From Actinomycetales bacterium (lineage in GTDB: Bacteria; Actinomycetota; Actinomycetes; Actinomycetales; Actinomycetaceae), in NCBI GenBank assembly GCA_012513625.1, contig JAAZBW010000308.1, forward strand, positions 1 through 17,360: a DNA stretch of 17,360 nucleotides, given 5' to 3'. Position numbers and translations under genes: made by a program. The notes below the pieces were generated by a model. The model was not told where the DNA came from, did no database searches, and saw nothing but the letters and a program-made list of their open reading frames with translations. Shown piece by piece: positions 7,243 to 14,330 of this stretch (within the stretch, counting starts at the first letter, position 1; each line of letters opens with the position of its first letter).

Positions 7243-8739
7243 GTGGCGCGCGGCGGCGATGGGCTCTTGACCCACGAGACCTTTCCGGGAGAGAAGGGCC
7301 CGCGGGACGCCTGCGGGGTGTTCGGGGTGTGGGCCTCCGACGAGGAGGTGGCACGCCTCACGTTCTTCGGCCTGTACGCGCTGCAGCACCGTGGCCAGGA
7401 GTCCGCCGGGATCGCCACCTCGGACGGGGAGAAGATCCTCGTCTACAAGGACATGGGCCTCGTCTCCCAGGTGTTCGATGAGAAGACCCTCTCCTCCCTT
7501 CCCGGGCACATCGCGCTCGGCCACTGCCGCTACGCCACCACCGGTGCCTCCACGTGGGAGAACGCCCAGCCCACCCTCGGCCCCACCGCCAGCGGTACGC
7601 TCGCGCTCGCCCACAACGGGAACCTCACGAACACGCGCGAGCTCATGGCCCACGAGCGCGAGAAGTACGGAACCGATCTGCAGGGCGAGCTCGGCCGCGG
7701 TTCCTCCACGGACACTGCCATCCTGAGCACCCTCCTGCGGGGGGACGATACCGATCCGGACCCCTCCCTCGAGAGAGAGGCCCTGCGGGTGCTTCCCATG
7801 CTGGACGGTGCCTTCTCGATCGCGTTCATCGATGAGACCACCCTGTATGCCGCGCGCGACAGGTTCGGGTTCCGCCCACTCGTGCTCGGCCGGCTCGCCT
7901 CTGGTTGGGCTGTGGCCTCCGAGACCGCGGCCCTCGATATCGTGGGCGCCAGCTTCGTGCGTGAGATCGAGCCCGGCGAGCTGCTGGTGATCAACGAGGA
8001 GGGCGTGCGCTCCCACCGCTTTGCAGAGGCCACCCCTGCGGGCTGCATCTTCGAGTACGTGTACCTCGCCCGCCCGGACACCACGATCGCGGGCCGCAAC
8101 GTGAACGCCGCCCGCACCCAAATGGGACGGGTGCTCGCCCGCGAGCACCCCGTGGAGGCGGACATCGTGATCCCCACCCCGGACTCGGGAACCCCCGCCG
8201 CGATCGGCTACGCACAGGCCTCGGGCATCAAGTTCGCCCAAGGGCTCGTGAAGAACGCCTACGTGGGCCGCACCTTCATCCAGCCCACCCAGACCATCCG
8301 GCAGCTCGGCATCCGCCTCAAGCTCAACCCGCTGCGCGAGGTGATCGCGGGCAGACGGATCGTGGTGGTGGACGATTCGATCGTGCGCGGAAACACGCAG
8401 CGTGCCCTCGTCCGGATGCTCCGCGGCGCCGGCGCCGCGGAGGTGCACGTGCGGATATCCTCCCCGCCCGTGAAGTGGCCGTGCTTCTTCGGAATCGACT
8501 TCGCCACCCGTGCGGAGCTGATAGCGAACGGCCTCACCATCGAGCAGATCTGCGCGAACATTGAGGCGGACTCGCTTGGCTACATCTCTCTCGAGGGAAT
8601 GATCGAGGCCACGGCGATCGCGCAGGACCGCCTCTGCGTGGCCTGCTTCACGGGCGACTACCCCACGCGCGTGCCGCTCGGCGCGAACGTACACCAGGGC
8701 GTCCTGCCCCTCACGCCGCTCACCCACGAGGAGGACTGA
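7243..8739 (+). CDS. purF: Amidophosphoribosyltransferase (glutamine PRPP amidotransferase)
   Basis: First committed step of purine synthesis: transfers the glutamine amide nitrogen to PRPP, giving 5-phosphoribosylamine in the cytoplasm. The protein has 498 residues, normal for the family. The N-terminal nucleophile is Cys24 in DACGVFG, so a 23-residue propeptide would be removed. The class II glutaminase motifs ALQHRGQESAG (46-56) and GHCRYATTG (93-101) follow. The PRPP loop is IVVVDDSIVRGNT (373-385). Four cysteines, C268, C414, C465 and C468, match the iron-sulfur ligands of the B. subtilis-type enzyme, so this is the 4Fe-4S form. GTG 7243 is the only plausible start close to the conserved region, because the frame has no other start between it and Cys24. 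purM follows after one base. Confidence 0.97.
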   Translation: MARGGDGLLTHETFPGEKGPRDACGVFGVWASDEEVARLTFFGLYALQHRGQESAGIATSDGEKILVYKDMGLVSQVFDEKTLSSLPGHIALGHCRYATTGASTWENAQPTLGPTASGTLALAHNGNLTNTRELMAHEREKYGTDLQGELGRGSSTDTAILSTLLRGDDTDPDPSLEREALRVLPMLDGAFSIAFIDETTLYAARDRFGFRPLVLGRLASGWAVASETAALDIVGASFVREIEPGELLVINEEGVRSHRFAEATPAGCIFEYVYLARPDTTIAGRNVNAARTQMGRVLAREHPVEADIVIPTPDSGTPAAIGYAQASGIKFAQGLVKNAYVGRTFIQPTQTIRQLGIRLKLNPLREVIAGRRIVVVDDSIVRGNTQRALVRMLRGAGAAEVHVRISSPPVKWPCFFGIDFATRAELIANGLTIEQICANIEADSLGYISLEGMIEATAIAQDRLCVACFTGDYPTRVPLGANVHQGVLPLTPLTHEED

Positions 8740-8740
8740 G

Positions 8741-9817
8741 ATGGACTACGCGCGCGCCGGCGTTGACGTGGCCGCGGGAGACCGCGCCGTCGAACTGATG
8801 AAGAGCTCGGTACGGGCCACCCACGGACCCGAGGTGATCGGGGGAGCGGGGGGCTTCGCCGGACTCTTCGACGCCTCCGCGCTGCTCGGCATGAGCCGGC
8901 CCATCCTCGCGAGTTCGACGGACGGCGTGGGGACCAAGATTGAGATCGCCCGCGCCCTCGATATCCACCACACGATTGGCCGGGACCTCGTGGCCATGGT
9001 GGTGGACGACCTCGTGGTGTGTGGCGCCCGCCCCCTCTTCATGACCGACTACATCGCCTGCGGGCGGGTGGTGCCGGAGCGGATTGCCGAGATCGTGCGC
9101 GGCATCGCGGAGGGCTGCGCCGAGACCGGTACCGCGCTCACGGGCGGCGAGACCGCGGAGCACCCGGGCGTGATGGCGGAGGATGAGTACGATCTGGCGG
9201 GTGCCGCCACCGGCGTGGTGGACGGACCCGAGCTGCGGGGCCCGGAGCGGGTGGAGGACGGGGACGTGGTGGTCTCCCTCGCATCCTCCGGCCTCCACTC
9301 GAACGGCTACTCGCTCGTGCGCCGCATCATCGCGGACGCCGGCTGGTCCCTCGAGCGCGAGGTGCCCGAGTTCGGCCGCACCCTCGGCGAGGAGCTCCTC
9401 GAGCCCACGCGCCTCTACACGCGGCTCTGCCTGGAAGCCCTGCCCGCCGTGCACGCCTACGCCCACGTCACGGGCGGCGGCCTCGCGGCCAACCTGGCGA
9501 GGGTCCTGCCGGAAGGTGCGCTCGCCGTCGTCGAGCGGGGGAGATGGGAGGTGCCCCCCGTGTTCCGCGTACTCTGCGGGCTCGGCGGGGTGGACTGGCG
9601 GGCTGCGGAGGACACGTTCAACCTGGGCGCCGGGATGCTCGCCCTCCTCCCCGCCGACGCCGTCGCGCACCTCTCCTCGCTGGCCGCCGCCGCCGGGGTG
9701 GACGCGCACGTCATCGGCAGGGTCTCGTTCGGAAGCGAGCCGCCCGCGGGCGCGCGTGTGGTGGCGGGGACCAAGGGGGTCACGGCGGGTGCTGTAGCCC
9801 TCGTGGGGGAGTACTAG
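8741..9817 (+). CDS. purM: Phosphoribosylformylglycinamidine cyclo-ligase (AIR synthetase)
   Basis: ATP-dependent ring closure of FGAM to aminoimidazole ribotide, the fifth step of purine synthesis. The 358 residues are full length for the family. Motifs visible: DYARAGVDVAAGD at the N-terminus, TDGVGTK (60-66), GRDLVAMVVDDLVVCGARP (80-98), LTGGETAEHPG (133-143), SSGLHSNGYSLVR, and HVTGGGLAANL. The ATG at 8741 follows the purF stop by one base, with GAGGAGG (8728-8734) inside the end of purF and 6 bases upstream, so the two are co-transcribed and likely coupled. The C-terminus is a little longer than in many homologues (GAVALVGEY). Confidence 0.97.
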   Translation: MDYARAGVDVAAGDRAVELMKSSVRATHGPEVIGGAGGFAGLFDASALLGMSRPILASSTDGVGTKIEIARALDIHHTIGRDLVAMVVDDLVVCGARPLFMTDYIACGRVVPERIAEIVRGIAEGCAETGTALTGGETAEHPGVMAEDEYDLAGAATGVVDGPELRGPERVEDGDVVVSLASSGLHSNGYSLVRRIIADAGWSLEREVPEFGRTLGEELLEPTRLYTRLCLEALPAVHAYAHVTGGGLAANLARVLPEGALAVVERGRWEVPPVFRVLCGLGGVDWRAAEDTFNLGAGMLALLPADAVAHLSSLAAAAGVDAHVIGRVSFGSEPPAGARVVAGTKGVTAGAVALVGEY

Positions 9818-9836
9818 GCCGCACGTGAGCGCGAGC

Positions 9837-9860
9837 TGGTACGTATGTGAGCGCGTACCA
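9837..9860. terminator. Weak hairpin between convergent purM and the DUF3073 gene
   Basis: A 7-bp inverted repeat, TGGTACG (9837-9843) and CGTACCA (9854-9860), with a 10-base loop, lies 20 bases after purM and about 40 bases after the end of the opposite-strand gene. It lacks a T-run on either side. It could help end transcription from both sides, but evidence is weak. Confidence 0.3.
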
Positions 9861-9901
9861 AGGAGTTTCAGAAGGTGGAACCGTGCGGGAGGGGGACTGA
9901 C

Positions 9902-10141
9902 TCAGCGGACAGCCGGAGCGTCGAACTCGTCCTCCGCGTCACCCTCCGCGTCGTCGTCATCCTCGTCATCGTCGCCGTACTCGTCCGCGTACTTGTCGGC
10001 GTACGGATCCGTGTAGCGGTCATCGTCGGCTGGCGTACCCGCGAGTTCACGCTGCAGCGCGTGATAATCGGTCTGGGGGCTGAAATACTTCAGCTGCCGT
10101 GCGACCTTCGCCTGCTTAGCCCTTTGACGGCCGCGCCCCAT
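9902..10141 (-). CDS. DUF3073 family protein
   Basis: A 79-residue protein of the actinobacterial DUF3073 family, function unknown. The conserved N-terminus, MGRGRQRAKQAKVARQLKY (1-19) followed by SPQTDYHALQREL, identifies it. The second half is very acidic with Tyr/Asp repeats (YTDPYADKYADEY, then a run of Asp/Glu), so the protein is basic at the front and acidic at the back, perhaps binding nucleic acid. An in-frame upstream ATG near 10204 would add about 20 or more residues, but the family starts at MGRG, and AAGGGGG lies 8 bases before this ATG. It is convergent with purM, the same arrangement as in mycobacteria (purM followed by an opposite-strand DUF3073 gene). Its binding site is inside a hairpin (separate entry). 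Confidence 0.9.
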   Translation of the reverse strand: MGRGRQRAKQAKVARQLKYFSPQTDYHALQRELAGTPADDDRYTDPYADKYADEYGDDDEDDDDAEGDAEDEFDAPAVR

Positions 10142-10149
10142 GGCGTCGA

Positions 10150-10172
10150 CCCCCTTCGCGACGTAAAGGGGG
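10150..10172 (-). promoter_or_regulatory. Hairpin sequestering the ribosome binding site of the DUF3073 gene
   Basis: Read on the minus strand, CCCCCTT (10172-10166) can pair perfectly with AAGGGGG (10156-10150) across a 9-base loop. The second arm is the Shine-Dalgarno sequence, 8 bases before the ATG at 10141. The pairing would hide the binding site in the mRNA, suggesting control by temperature, ribosome traffic or a ligand/protein. It is too small to call a known riboswitch. A possible -10 (TAAAGT, minus strand, 10225-10220) would give a leader of roughly 70 bases. Confidence 0.5.
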
Positions 10173-10255
10173 CTGGCACGTGGCGGCCCCGCATGAATGG
10201 TCATTGGTTCGTGACACACACTTTACATTGCGTGGCACCCAAAAGCGATTTTTCA

Positions 10256-10585
10256 CTAGCGGCGGCGGTGACGCTTCCTGGTCACAAGGAGGGCCACCGC
10301 CCCGACCGTTGCGGTGGTCAGACCGGCGATAATCCCGAGTGCTGCGGGCTCCCCCTTGGAGGCGTCATCCGCCACTCCACGCGCCTGATTCGAGATATCC
10401 CCCGCGAGGCCCCGGGCCTGGCCGGCCACGGTCTCGGAGAAGTCCACCAACGTCTTCTTGGCGCTCTCGATCTGGGCCTGGGGGTTGAGCCGGTCCGTGA
10501 GTTCGTCGATGTCCACGGTCATTTTGGCCCGCATAGCCTCGAGCTCGGCCTCGATCTCGGCCGGGGTGCGCTTCTTCTCACTCAC
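10256..10585 (-). CDS. DUF3618 family protein with single C-terminal membrane helix
   Basis: A 109-residue protein: a charged, helical N-terminal part (KRTPAEIEAELEAMRAKM, then TVDIDELTDRLNPQA, the DUF3618 hallmark), an amphipathic middle with repeated Ala/Gln/Gly-Asp patterns (about 44-75), a hydrophobic helix (81-102) and a basic RKRHRRR tail. It is probably a small inner-membrane protein with a cytoplasmic coiled region. GTG 10585 overlaps the stop of the preceding gene (GTGA), so translation is coupled to the holin-like protein. Such DUF3618/holin-like pairs are common in actinobacteria; function unknown. Confidence 0.85.
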   Translation of the reverse strand: MSEKKRTPAEIEAELEAMRAKMTVDIDELTDRLNPQAQIESAKKTLVDFSETVAGQARGLAGDISNQARGVADDASKGEPAALGIIAGLTTATVGAVALLVTRKRHRRR

Positions 10586-11022
10586 TTCTTGAATCCCATC
10601 TTTGCGGCGTCCACACTTTTCTTGATGCCCTCCTTGGGGGCCACCTCGTACTCCTTCGACTTCTTCATCGCCCGCATCCCGATGAGGCCGAGGATCACGA
10701 TGAAGAGGAGGAGAACACCCGCCACGATCAGGAACCCGGCCCAGATCGGCATCACGGAGGCGAGGCCCCACGCCGCGGCCGCGAGCAGCATGCCGAGCAT
10801 GTAGAGCGCCAGCACTCCCGCGATGGCGAACATCACGCCGCCGGCGCCGAGCTTGGCCACCTTCTCCTTGAGGTTCGCCTGCGCGAGGTCCAGCTCGCCA
10901 CGGATCAGCCCAGAGAACTGGCCAGAGATGGCGGAAACGAGTTGGCCGATGGTCCGGGGGTCCTGCGGGTTGGGTGCGTTGGGTGGGGACGTGTCCTGGG
11001 TGGGCTCGTTGGGGGGAGTCAC
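10582..11022 (-). CDS. Phage-holin-family-like membrane protein (DUF1469 / holin superfamily III type)
   Basis: A 146-residue protein: a Pro/Asn/Thr-rich N-terminus (1-22), a conserved amphipathic stretch TIGQLVSAISGQFSGLIRGELDLAQANLKEK (split around residues 24-54), two membrane helices (about 60-88 and 91-116) and a Lys-rich C-terminus. These match the DUF1469 (putative actinobacteriophage holin) family, which in most actinobacteria is an ordinary chromosomal membrane protein rather than a phage lysis gene; nothing phage-like lies nearby. The start is GTG 11022, with GAAGGAG (minus strand, 11034-11028) 5 bases upstream. It overlaps the DUF3618 gene by 4 bases. Confidence 0.85.
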   Translation of the reverse strand: MTPPNEPTQDTSPPNAPNPQDPRTIGQLVSAISGQFSGLIRGELDLAQANLKEKVAKLGAGGVMFAIAGVLALYMLGMLLAAAAWGLASVMPIWAGFLIVAGVLLLFIVILGLIGMRAMKKSKEYEVAPKEGIKKSVDAAKMGFKK

Positions 11023-11140
11023 ACTCGCTCCTTCAGTGGTAGTTCATCCATCGTCAATCATCCTCGGAATTCCTTGTTCTCGCACGCTCTCCGGGCGTGA
11101 GTTGGCCGGTGGGGCCTGCGCTCTCAGGGGAAAGTTCGCC

Positions 11141-11238
11141 TTGACCTGCGCATGAGGCCCCGATGAATCGTCCCTCAACACCTGGAGAACAGTGTGGGAC
11201 GGTTGGCGTGACACGGGAGCTGTTTCGAGTCACACTCG
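11141..11238 (+). promoter_or_regulatory. Intergenic control region of the wall nuclease gene: weak promoter and operator candidates
   Basis: The 261 bases between the divergent holin-like and nuclease genes contain no recognisable gene. A -35-like TTGACC (11141-11146) is followed after 17 bases by TGAATC (11164-11169), a poor -10. Downstream, CGAGT (11226-11230) and ACTCG (11234-11238) form a small palindrome about the triplet CAC, and GTGAC (11208-11212) / GTCAC (11229-11233) form a wider inverted pair. These are operator-like but unproven. The nuclease ribosome binding site, AGAGGA (11268-11273), is 10 bases before its ATG. Confidence 0.25.
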
Positions 11239-11283
11239 GAGGTGAAACCCCTTCAGTGTCGAAGTTGAGAGGAAATCCCCTCC

Positions 11284-14166
11284 ATGTCCCGATTGCTCAC
11301 AAGGCTCTCCGCTGCCCTCGGGGGAGCCGCGCTGGTCGCGGCCCCCATCATGGTGGCCCCCGTATTCGCCGACGACGTGGGTTCGCCCGACGTCGCCCAG
11401 GCGAGTTCCGTCGTCGACGGGTCCGTCGGTGCCGGTGGTGCCGACGAGGCGGCTGCCGCCGAGGCGGAATCGACGGCGGTCCCCTCTGATGCGGGCGGGG
11501 ATGCGGCACTTCCGGGCGATGCCGGTGGTGTGGACCAGGCCGACGTTGGGGTTGCGGCCGCCCGGGTTGGCCTCGTGATCAATGAGGTCTACGGCGGCGG
11601 GGGCAACTCGGGCGCCATGTACACGCACGACTTCGTGGAGCTCCGGAACACCTCGGATACTGCCATCGAAATCGGCGGTTACAAGGTGAACTATTACTCG
11701 TCGGCTGGCAACCTCGGCGCGACGCTCACCCTGCCCGCCGGCACCATCCAGCCGGGCGGGTACTACCTGATCCAGATGGCGCCCGGAAGTGGAGGGTCCA
11801 CGGCTCTGCCCACGCCGGATGCCGAGGGTTTGGCTGCCATGGCGGGCACCAATGGAGTCGTGGCGCTCGGGACGCCGGCGTTCTCCTCGCTCCCGGCCGC
11901 GGGTGACACCTCCGGGGACGCGACGATCGTGGACCTCGTGGGCTATGGCTCGGCCTCGCGCTTTGAGGGTGCGCCCACCCCCGTGCTCAGCAACACGACC
12001 TCCGCCTCCCGTGACGCGGCGGGGACAGACACGAACACCAACTCCGCCGACTTCACGGTTGGTCTGCCCTCGCCGCAGAACTCGGGCGCCGGCAGCACGG
12101 ACCCGGGTGACCCGGACCCGGTCGAGCCCAAGGTGCTCGCGATCCACGAAATTCAGGGCACGGGTGCGACCACCCCCCATGCCGGACAGCCGGTGACCAC
12201 CCACGGCGTCGTCACCGCCGCGTATCCCACGGGCGGACTCGCGGGCGCCTTCATCCAGGAGCCGGGTGAGCCGGACCTGAGCCTTGGGGCCTCGCAGGGC
12301 ATCTTCGTGTTCGGTAGCTCGTTCGCGGGTGCCGTCACGATCGGCGACTACGTCGAGGTGTCGGGCACCGCAGGCGAGTTCAACGGCATGACGCAGATTT
12401 CAAACCCAACCTGGCGCGTCCTCGACGAGGACGTGGACAAGGTGGAGCCACTCGAGCTCGCGTACCCCGCCACCGAGGCGGCACGAGAGGCGCTCGAGGG
12501 CATGCTCCTGATGCCCACCGGCACCTTCACGGTCTCGAACAACTACGACACCAACCGCTTCGGGACCGTGGGCCTCGCCTACGGGACCGAGCCCCTCATG
12601 CAGCCGGGGGAGCTCTACAACCCCGTGACGCAGGCGGCGGAATTCGCCGCGGTGGCGGCGAACAACCTCGCCCGCGGCGTGGTCCTCGATGACGGCAACA
12701 ACTTCAACTACACCACGTCCGCCACGGACGTCCCGACCGCATACGTGACCAGGGAGGGCGACCTCCGCGTCTACGACCACGTCACGATCGAAGATCCGGT
12801 GATACTCGACTACCGGTTCAACCTCTGGTACTTCCAGCCCACCGAACCGATCACGGATGGTTCCTCGGGTCCGCTCGACCTTGGCGAGAACACGCGGACA
12901 GCAGCCCCGGAGGCGGTGGGGGGAGACATCTCGATCGCCTCGTTCAACGTGCTGAACTACTTCGCCAACCTCGGTGAGGACGAAGAGGGGTGTGGCTTCT
13001 GGCCGGACCGGGCGGGCAATCCCACCACGGCGAACAACTGCGACGTCCGCGGCGCCTATGACCAGGCGAACTTCGAGCGCCAGGAGGAAAAGATCGTCGC
13101 GGCGATCAACGCGCTGGACGCGGACATCGTGGCGCTCGAGGAGATCGAGAACTCGATCTTCTGGGTGTCCGACGACCGCGACTACGCGCTCAGCGTGCTC
13201 GTGGCCGCACTGAACGAGGACGCCGGAGAGGGCCGCTGGGCGTATGCGGAGTCGCCCGTTGCACTGCCCACGGACGAGGACGTCATCATGGTGGCGCACA
13301 TTTACCAGGTTGCCTCCGTCTCTCCCGTGGGCGGGGCCTCCATCCTGATCGGTGATCCGGCCTTCGGTAACGCGCGCGAGCCGCTCGCGCAGAAGTGGCG
13401 GGCCATCAACCCGGAGACGAACGAATGGGACGGCGAGACATTCGTGACGATCGTCAACCACTTCAAGTCCAAGGGCTCGGGCGCGGATGACGGTACCGGG
13501 CAGGGCAACGCCAACCCGGACCGCGTGGCGCAGGCCACGGCACTCGCGGGCTGGGCCGAGGCGGAGTTCGGGGACCTTCCGGTCTTCCTGTTGGGCGACT
13601 TTAACTCGTACTCGGCCGAGGACCCCATGCAGGTGTTCTACGAGGCGGGCTACACCAACCTTGGCGACGAGTTCGAGACCACGGAGACCTACGTGTTCGG
13701 GGGGATGGTCGGCTCGCTCGACCACATTCTCGCGAACGAGGCGGCCCTCGAGATGGTCACCGGCGCCACCGTGTGGAACATCAACTCGGTGGAGGCGCTC
13801 GCGCTCGAGTACTCGCGTTACAACTACAACGTGACAAAATTCCACGATGCGGGGCCGTTCCGGTCCTCCGACCACGATCCGATGAAGGCGGGCCTCGACA
13901 TCACCTTCATGATGAAGCCGGTGGAGCCGACGCCGTCGCCCACGACGCCGGTGGATCCGACGCCAACCCCAACCCCAACCCCGACCCCGACATCGCCGAA
14001 GCCGACGCCTCCGGCGCCCACAACGGGACCGACGTCGTCGCCGGGAACGACGCTCCCCTCGACGGGGGCCGATGGCCTCGGGACCATGGTGGCCGGAGCA
14101 CTCGGGCTGCTGCTGCTCGGTGGAGGCGCGGTGGCGATCGGCGCGCGACGCCGCTCGGCAAGCTAG
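11284..14166 (+). CDS. Cell-wall-anchored ExeM/NucH-family extracellular endonuclease
   Basis: A secreted nuclease of 960 residues, expected to cut extracellular DNA and perhaps RNA. Signal peptide about 1-29 (cut after VFA). An Ala/Asp-rich linker (30-93) leads to a lamin-tail domain (about 95-265; VINEVYGGGGN, FVELRNTSD). An OB-fold (about 284-510; IHEIQGTG, THGVVTA, GDYVEVSG) follows, then an endonuclease/exonuclease/phosphatase catalytic domain (about 548-875). Catalytic-type residues are present: FNVLNYF (Asn555), LEEIEN (Glu619/Glu620), VNHFKSK (His726), GDFNSY (Asp772, Asn774), SLDHIL (Asp813, His814) and SSDHDPM (Asp863, His864). The C-terminus has a Pro/Thr repeat linker (about 880-923), LPSTG (924-928), a membrane helix and RRR tail: a sortase substrate like the tandem 5'-nucleotidase. 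ATG 11284 directly precedes the signal peptide. It likely feeds nucleotides to that nucleotidase. Substrate preference is inferred. Confidence 0.93.
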   Translation: MSRLLTRLSAALGGAALVAAPIMVAPVFADDVGSPDVAQASSVVDGSVGAGGADEAAAAEAESTAVPSDAGGDAALPGDAGGVDQADVGVAAARVGLVINEVYGGGGNSGAMYTHDFVELRNTSDTAIEIGGYKVNYYSSAGNLGATLTLPAGTIQPGGYYLIQMAPGSGGSTALPTPDAEGLAAMAGTNGVVALGTPAFSSLPAAGDTSGDATIVDLVGYGSASRFEGAPTPVLSNTTSASRDAAGTDTNTNSADFTVGLPSPQNSGAGSTDPGDPDPVEPKVLAIHEIQGTGATTPHAGQPVTTHGVVTAAYPTGGLAGAFIQEPGEPDLSLGASQGIFVFGSSFAGAVTIGDYVEVSGTAGEFNGMTQISNPTWRVLDEDVDKVEPLELAYPATEAAREALEGMLLMPTGTFTVSNNYDTNRFGTVGLAYGTEPLMQPGELYNPVTQAAEFAAVAANNLARGVVLDDGNNFNYTTSATDVPTAYVTREGDLRVYDHVTIEDPVILDYRFNLWYFQPTEPITDGSSGPLDLGENTRTAAPEAVGGDISIASFNVLNYFANLGEDEEGCGFWPDRAGNPTTANNCDVRGAYDQANFERQEEKIVAAINALDADIVALEEIENSIFWVSDDRDYALSVLVAALNEDAGEGRWAYAESPVALPTDEDVIMVAHIYQVASVSPVGGASILIGDPAFGNAREPLAQKWRAINPETNEWDGETFVTIVNHFKSKGSGADDGTGQGNANPDRVAQATALAGWAEAEFGDLPVFLLGDFNSYSAEDPMQVFYEAGYTNLGDEFETTETYVFGGMVGSLDHILANEAALEMVTGATVWNINSVEALALEYSRYNYNVTKFHDAGPFRSSDHDPMKAGLDITFMMKPVEPTPSPTTPVDPTPTPTPTPTPTSPKPTPPAPTTGPTSSPGTTLPSTGADGLGTMVAGALGLLLLGGGAVAIGARRRSAS
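13963..13992 (+). repeat. Hexanucleotide tandem repeat in the Pro-Thr linker of the nuclease
   Basis: Five 6-base units encode alternating Pro-Thr: CCAACC three times, then CCGACC and CCGACA. Copy number changes would lengthen or shorten the wall-spanning linker in frame. Such PT stretches commonly precede LPXTG signals. Confidence 0.85.
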
Positions 14167-14179
14167 TCTCCGCGGACTG

Positions 14180-14330
14180 GTAGCGGCCGCTGCCGCCAAC
14201 AATGGGTGGGATGTTAGAAGCCAGAGTTCTAACATCCCACCCATTGCCGTCTGACCCGCCACCCCGCGTCGACTGTGCACCCGGAGCGGGCCACGCCAAC
14301 TTCCGGCACACAGTGGACGTAGCGGCCGCT
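14180..14330. repeat. Segment bounded by two identical 12-bp repeats (GTAGCGGCCGCT)
   Basis: GTAGCGGCCGCT occurs at 14180-14191 and again at 14319-14330. Each copy contains the 10-bp perfect palindrome AGCGGCCGCT. The copies enclose 127 bp that carry a long inverted repeat. The right copy overlaps the stop codon of the ABC permease gene. The arrangement could mark a small inserted element with duplicated ends, or two binding sites for one protein. No terminal inverted repeats are seen just inside the 12-mers, which weakens the transposon reading. Confidence 0.6.
14200..14246. terminator. 20-bp perfect inverted repeat between convergent genes (probable two-way terminator)
   Basis: Arms 14200-14219 and 14227-14246 are perfectly complementary over 20 bp with a 7-base loop. 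It lies 34 bases after the nuclease stop and about 80 bases after the end of the opposite-strand permease gene, so it is placed to end both transcripts. There is no T-run on either side, and the arms are less GC-rich than the surroundings, unlike the terminator at 4914. A repeated REP/MITE-like element is the main alternative. Confidence 0.65.

Noticed and set aside
5836..8727. 963-codon open frame on the minus strand, opposite the RNB ribonuclease and purF
   Set aside because: It is the mirror of two clear genes in GC-rich DNA, where antisense frames stay open because of codon bias. The translation is low-complexity and rich in Arg/Gly/His, with no domain.
10142..10219. Upstream extension of the DUF3073 protein
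   Set aside because: The family begins at MGRGR, and the extension encodes sequence across the hairpin and leader.
9875..10804. 309-codon plus-strand frame spanning the DUF3073 and DUF3618 genes and part of the holin-like gene
   Set aside because: It crosses three well-supported minus-strand genes and the intergenic gap. The translation has no domain and looks like an antisense artefact.
10582..11022. Prophage remnant or lysis cassette suggested by the holin-like protein
   Set aside because: No endolysin, integrase, structural phage gene or attachment site is nearby. This family is usually an ordinary chromosomal gene in actinobacteria.
14200..14246. Insertion sequence or CRISPR-like repeat
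   Set aside because: There is only one hairpin, no transposase and no regularly spaced repeats. It is kept as a terminator or small repeat element.
12400..14280. 626-codon minus-strand open frame opposite the nuclease
   Set aside because: Arg/His-rich antisense translation of a well-supported gene, with no recognisable motif.
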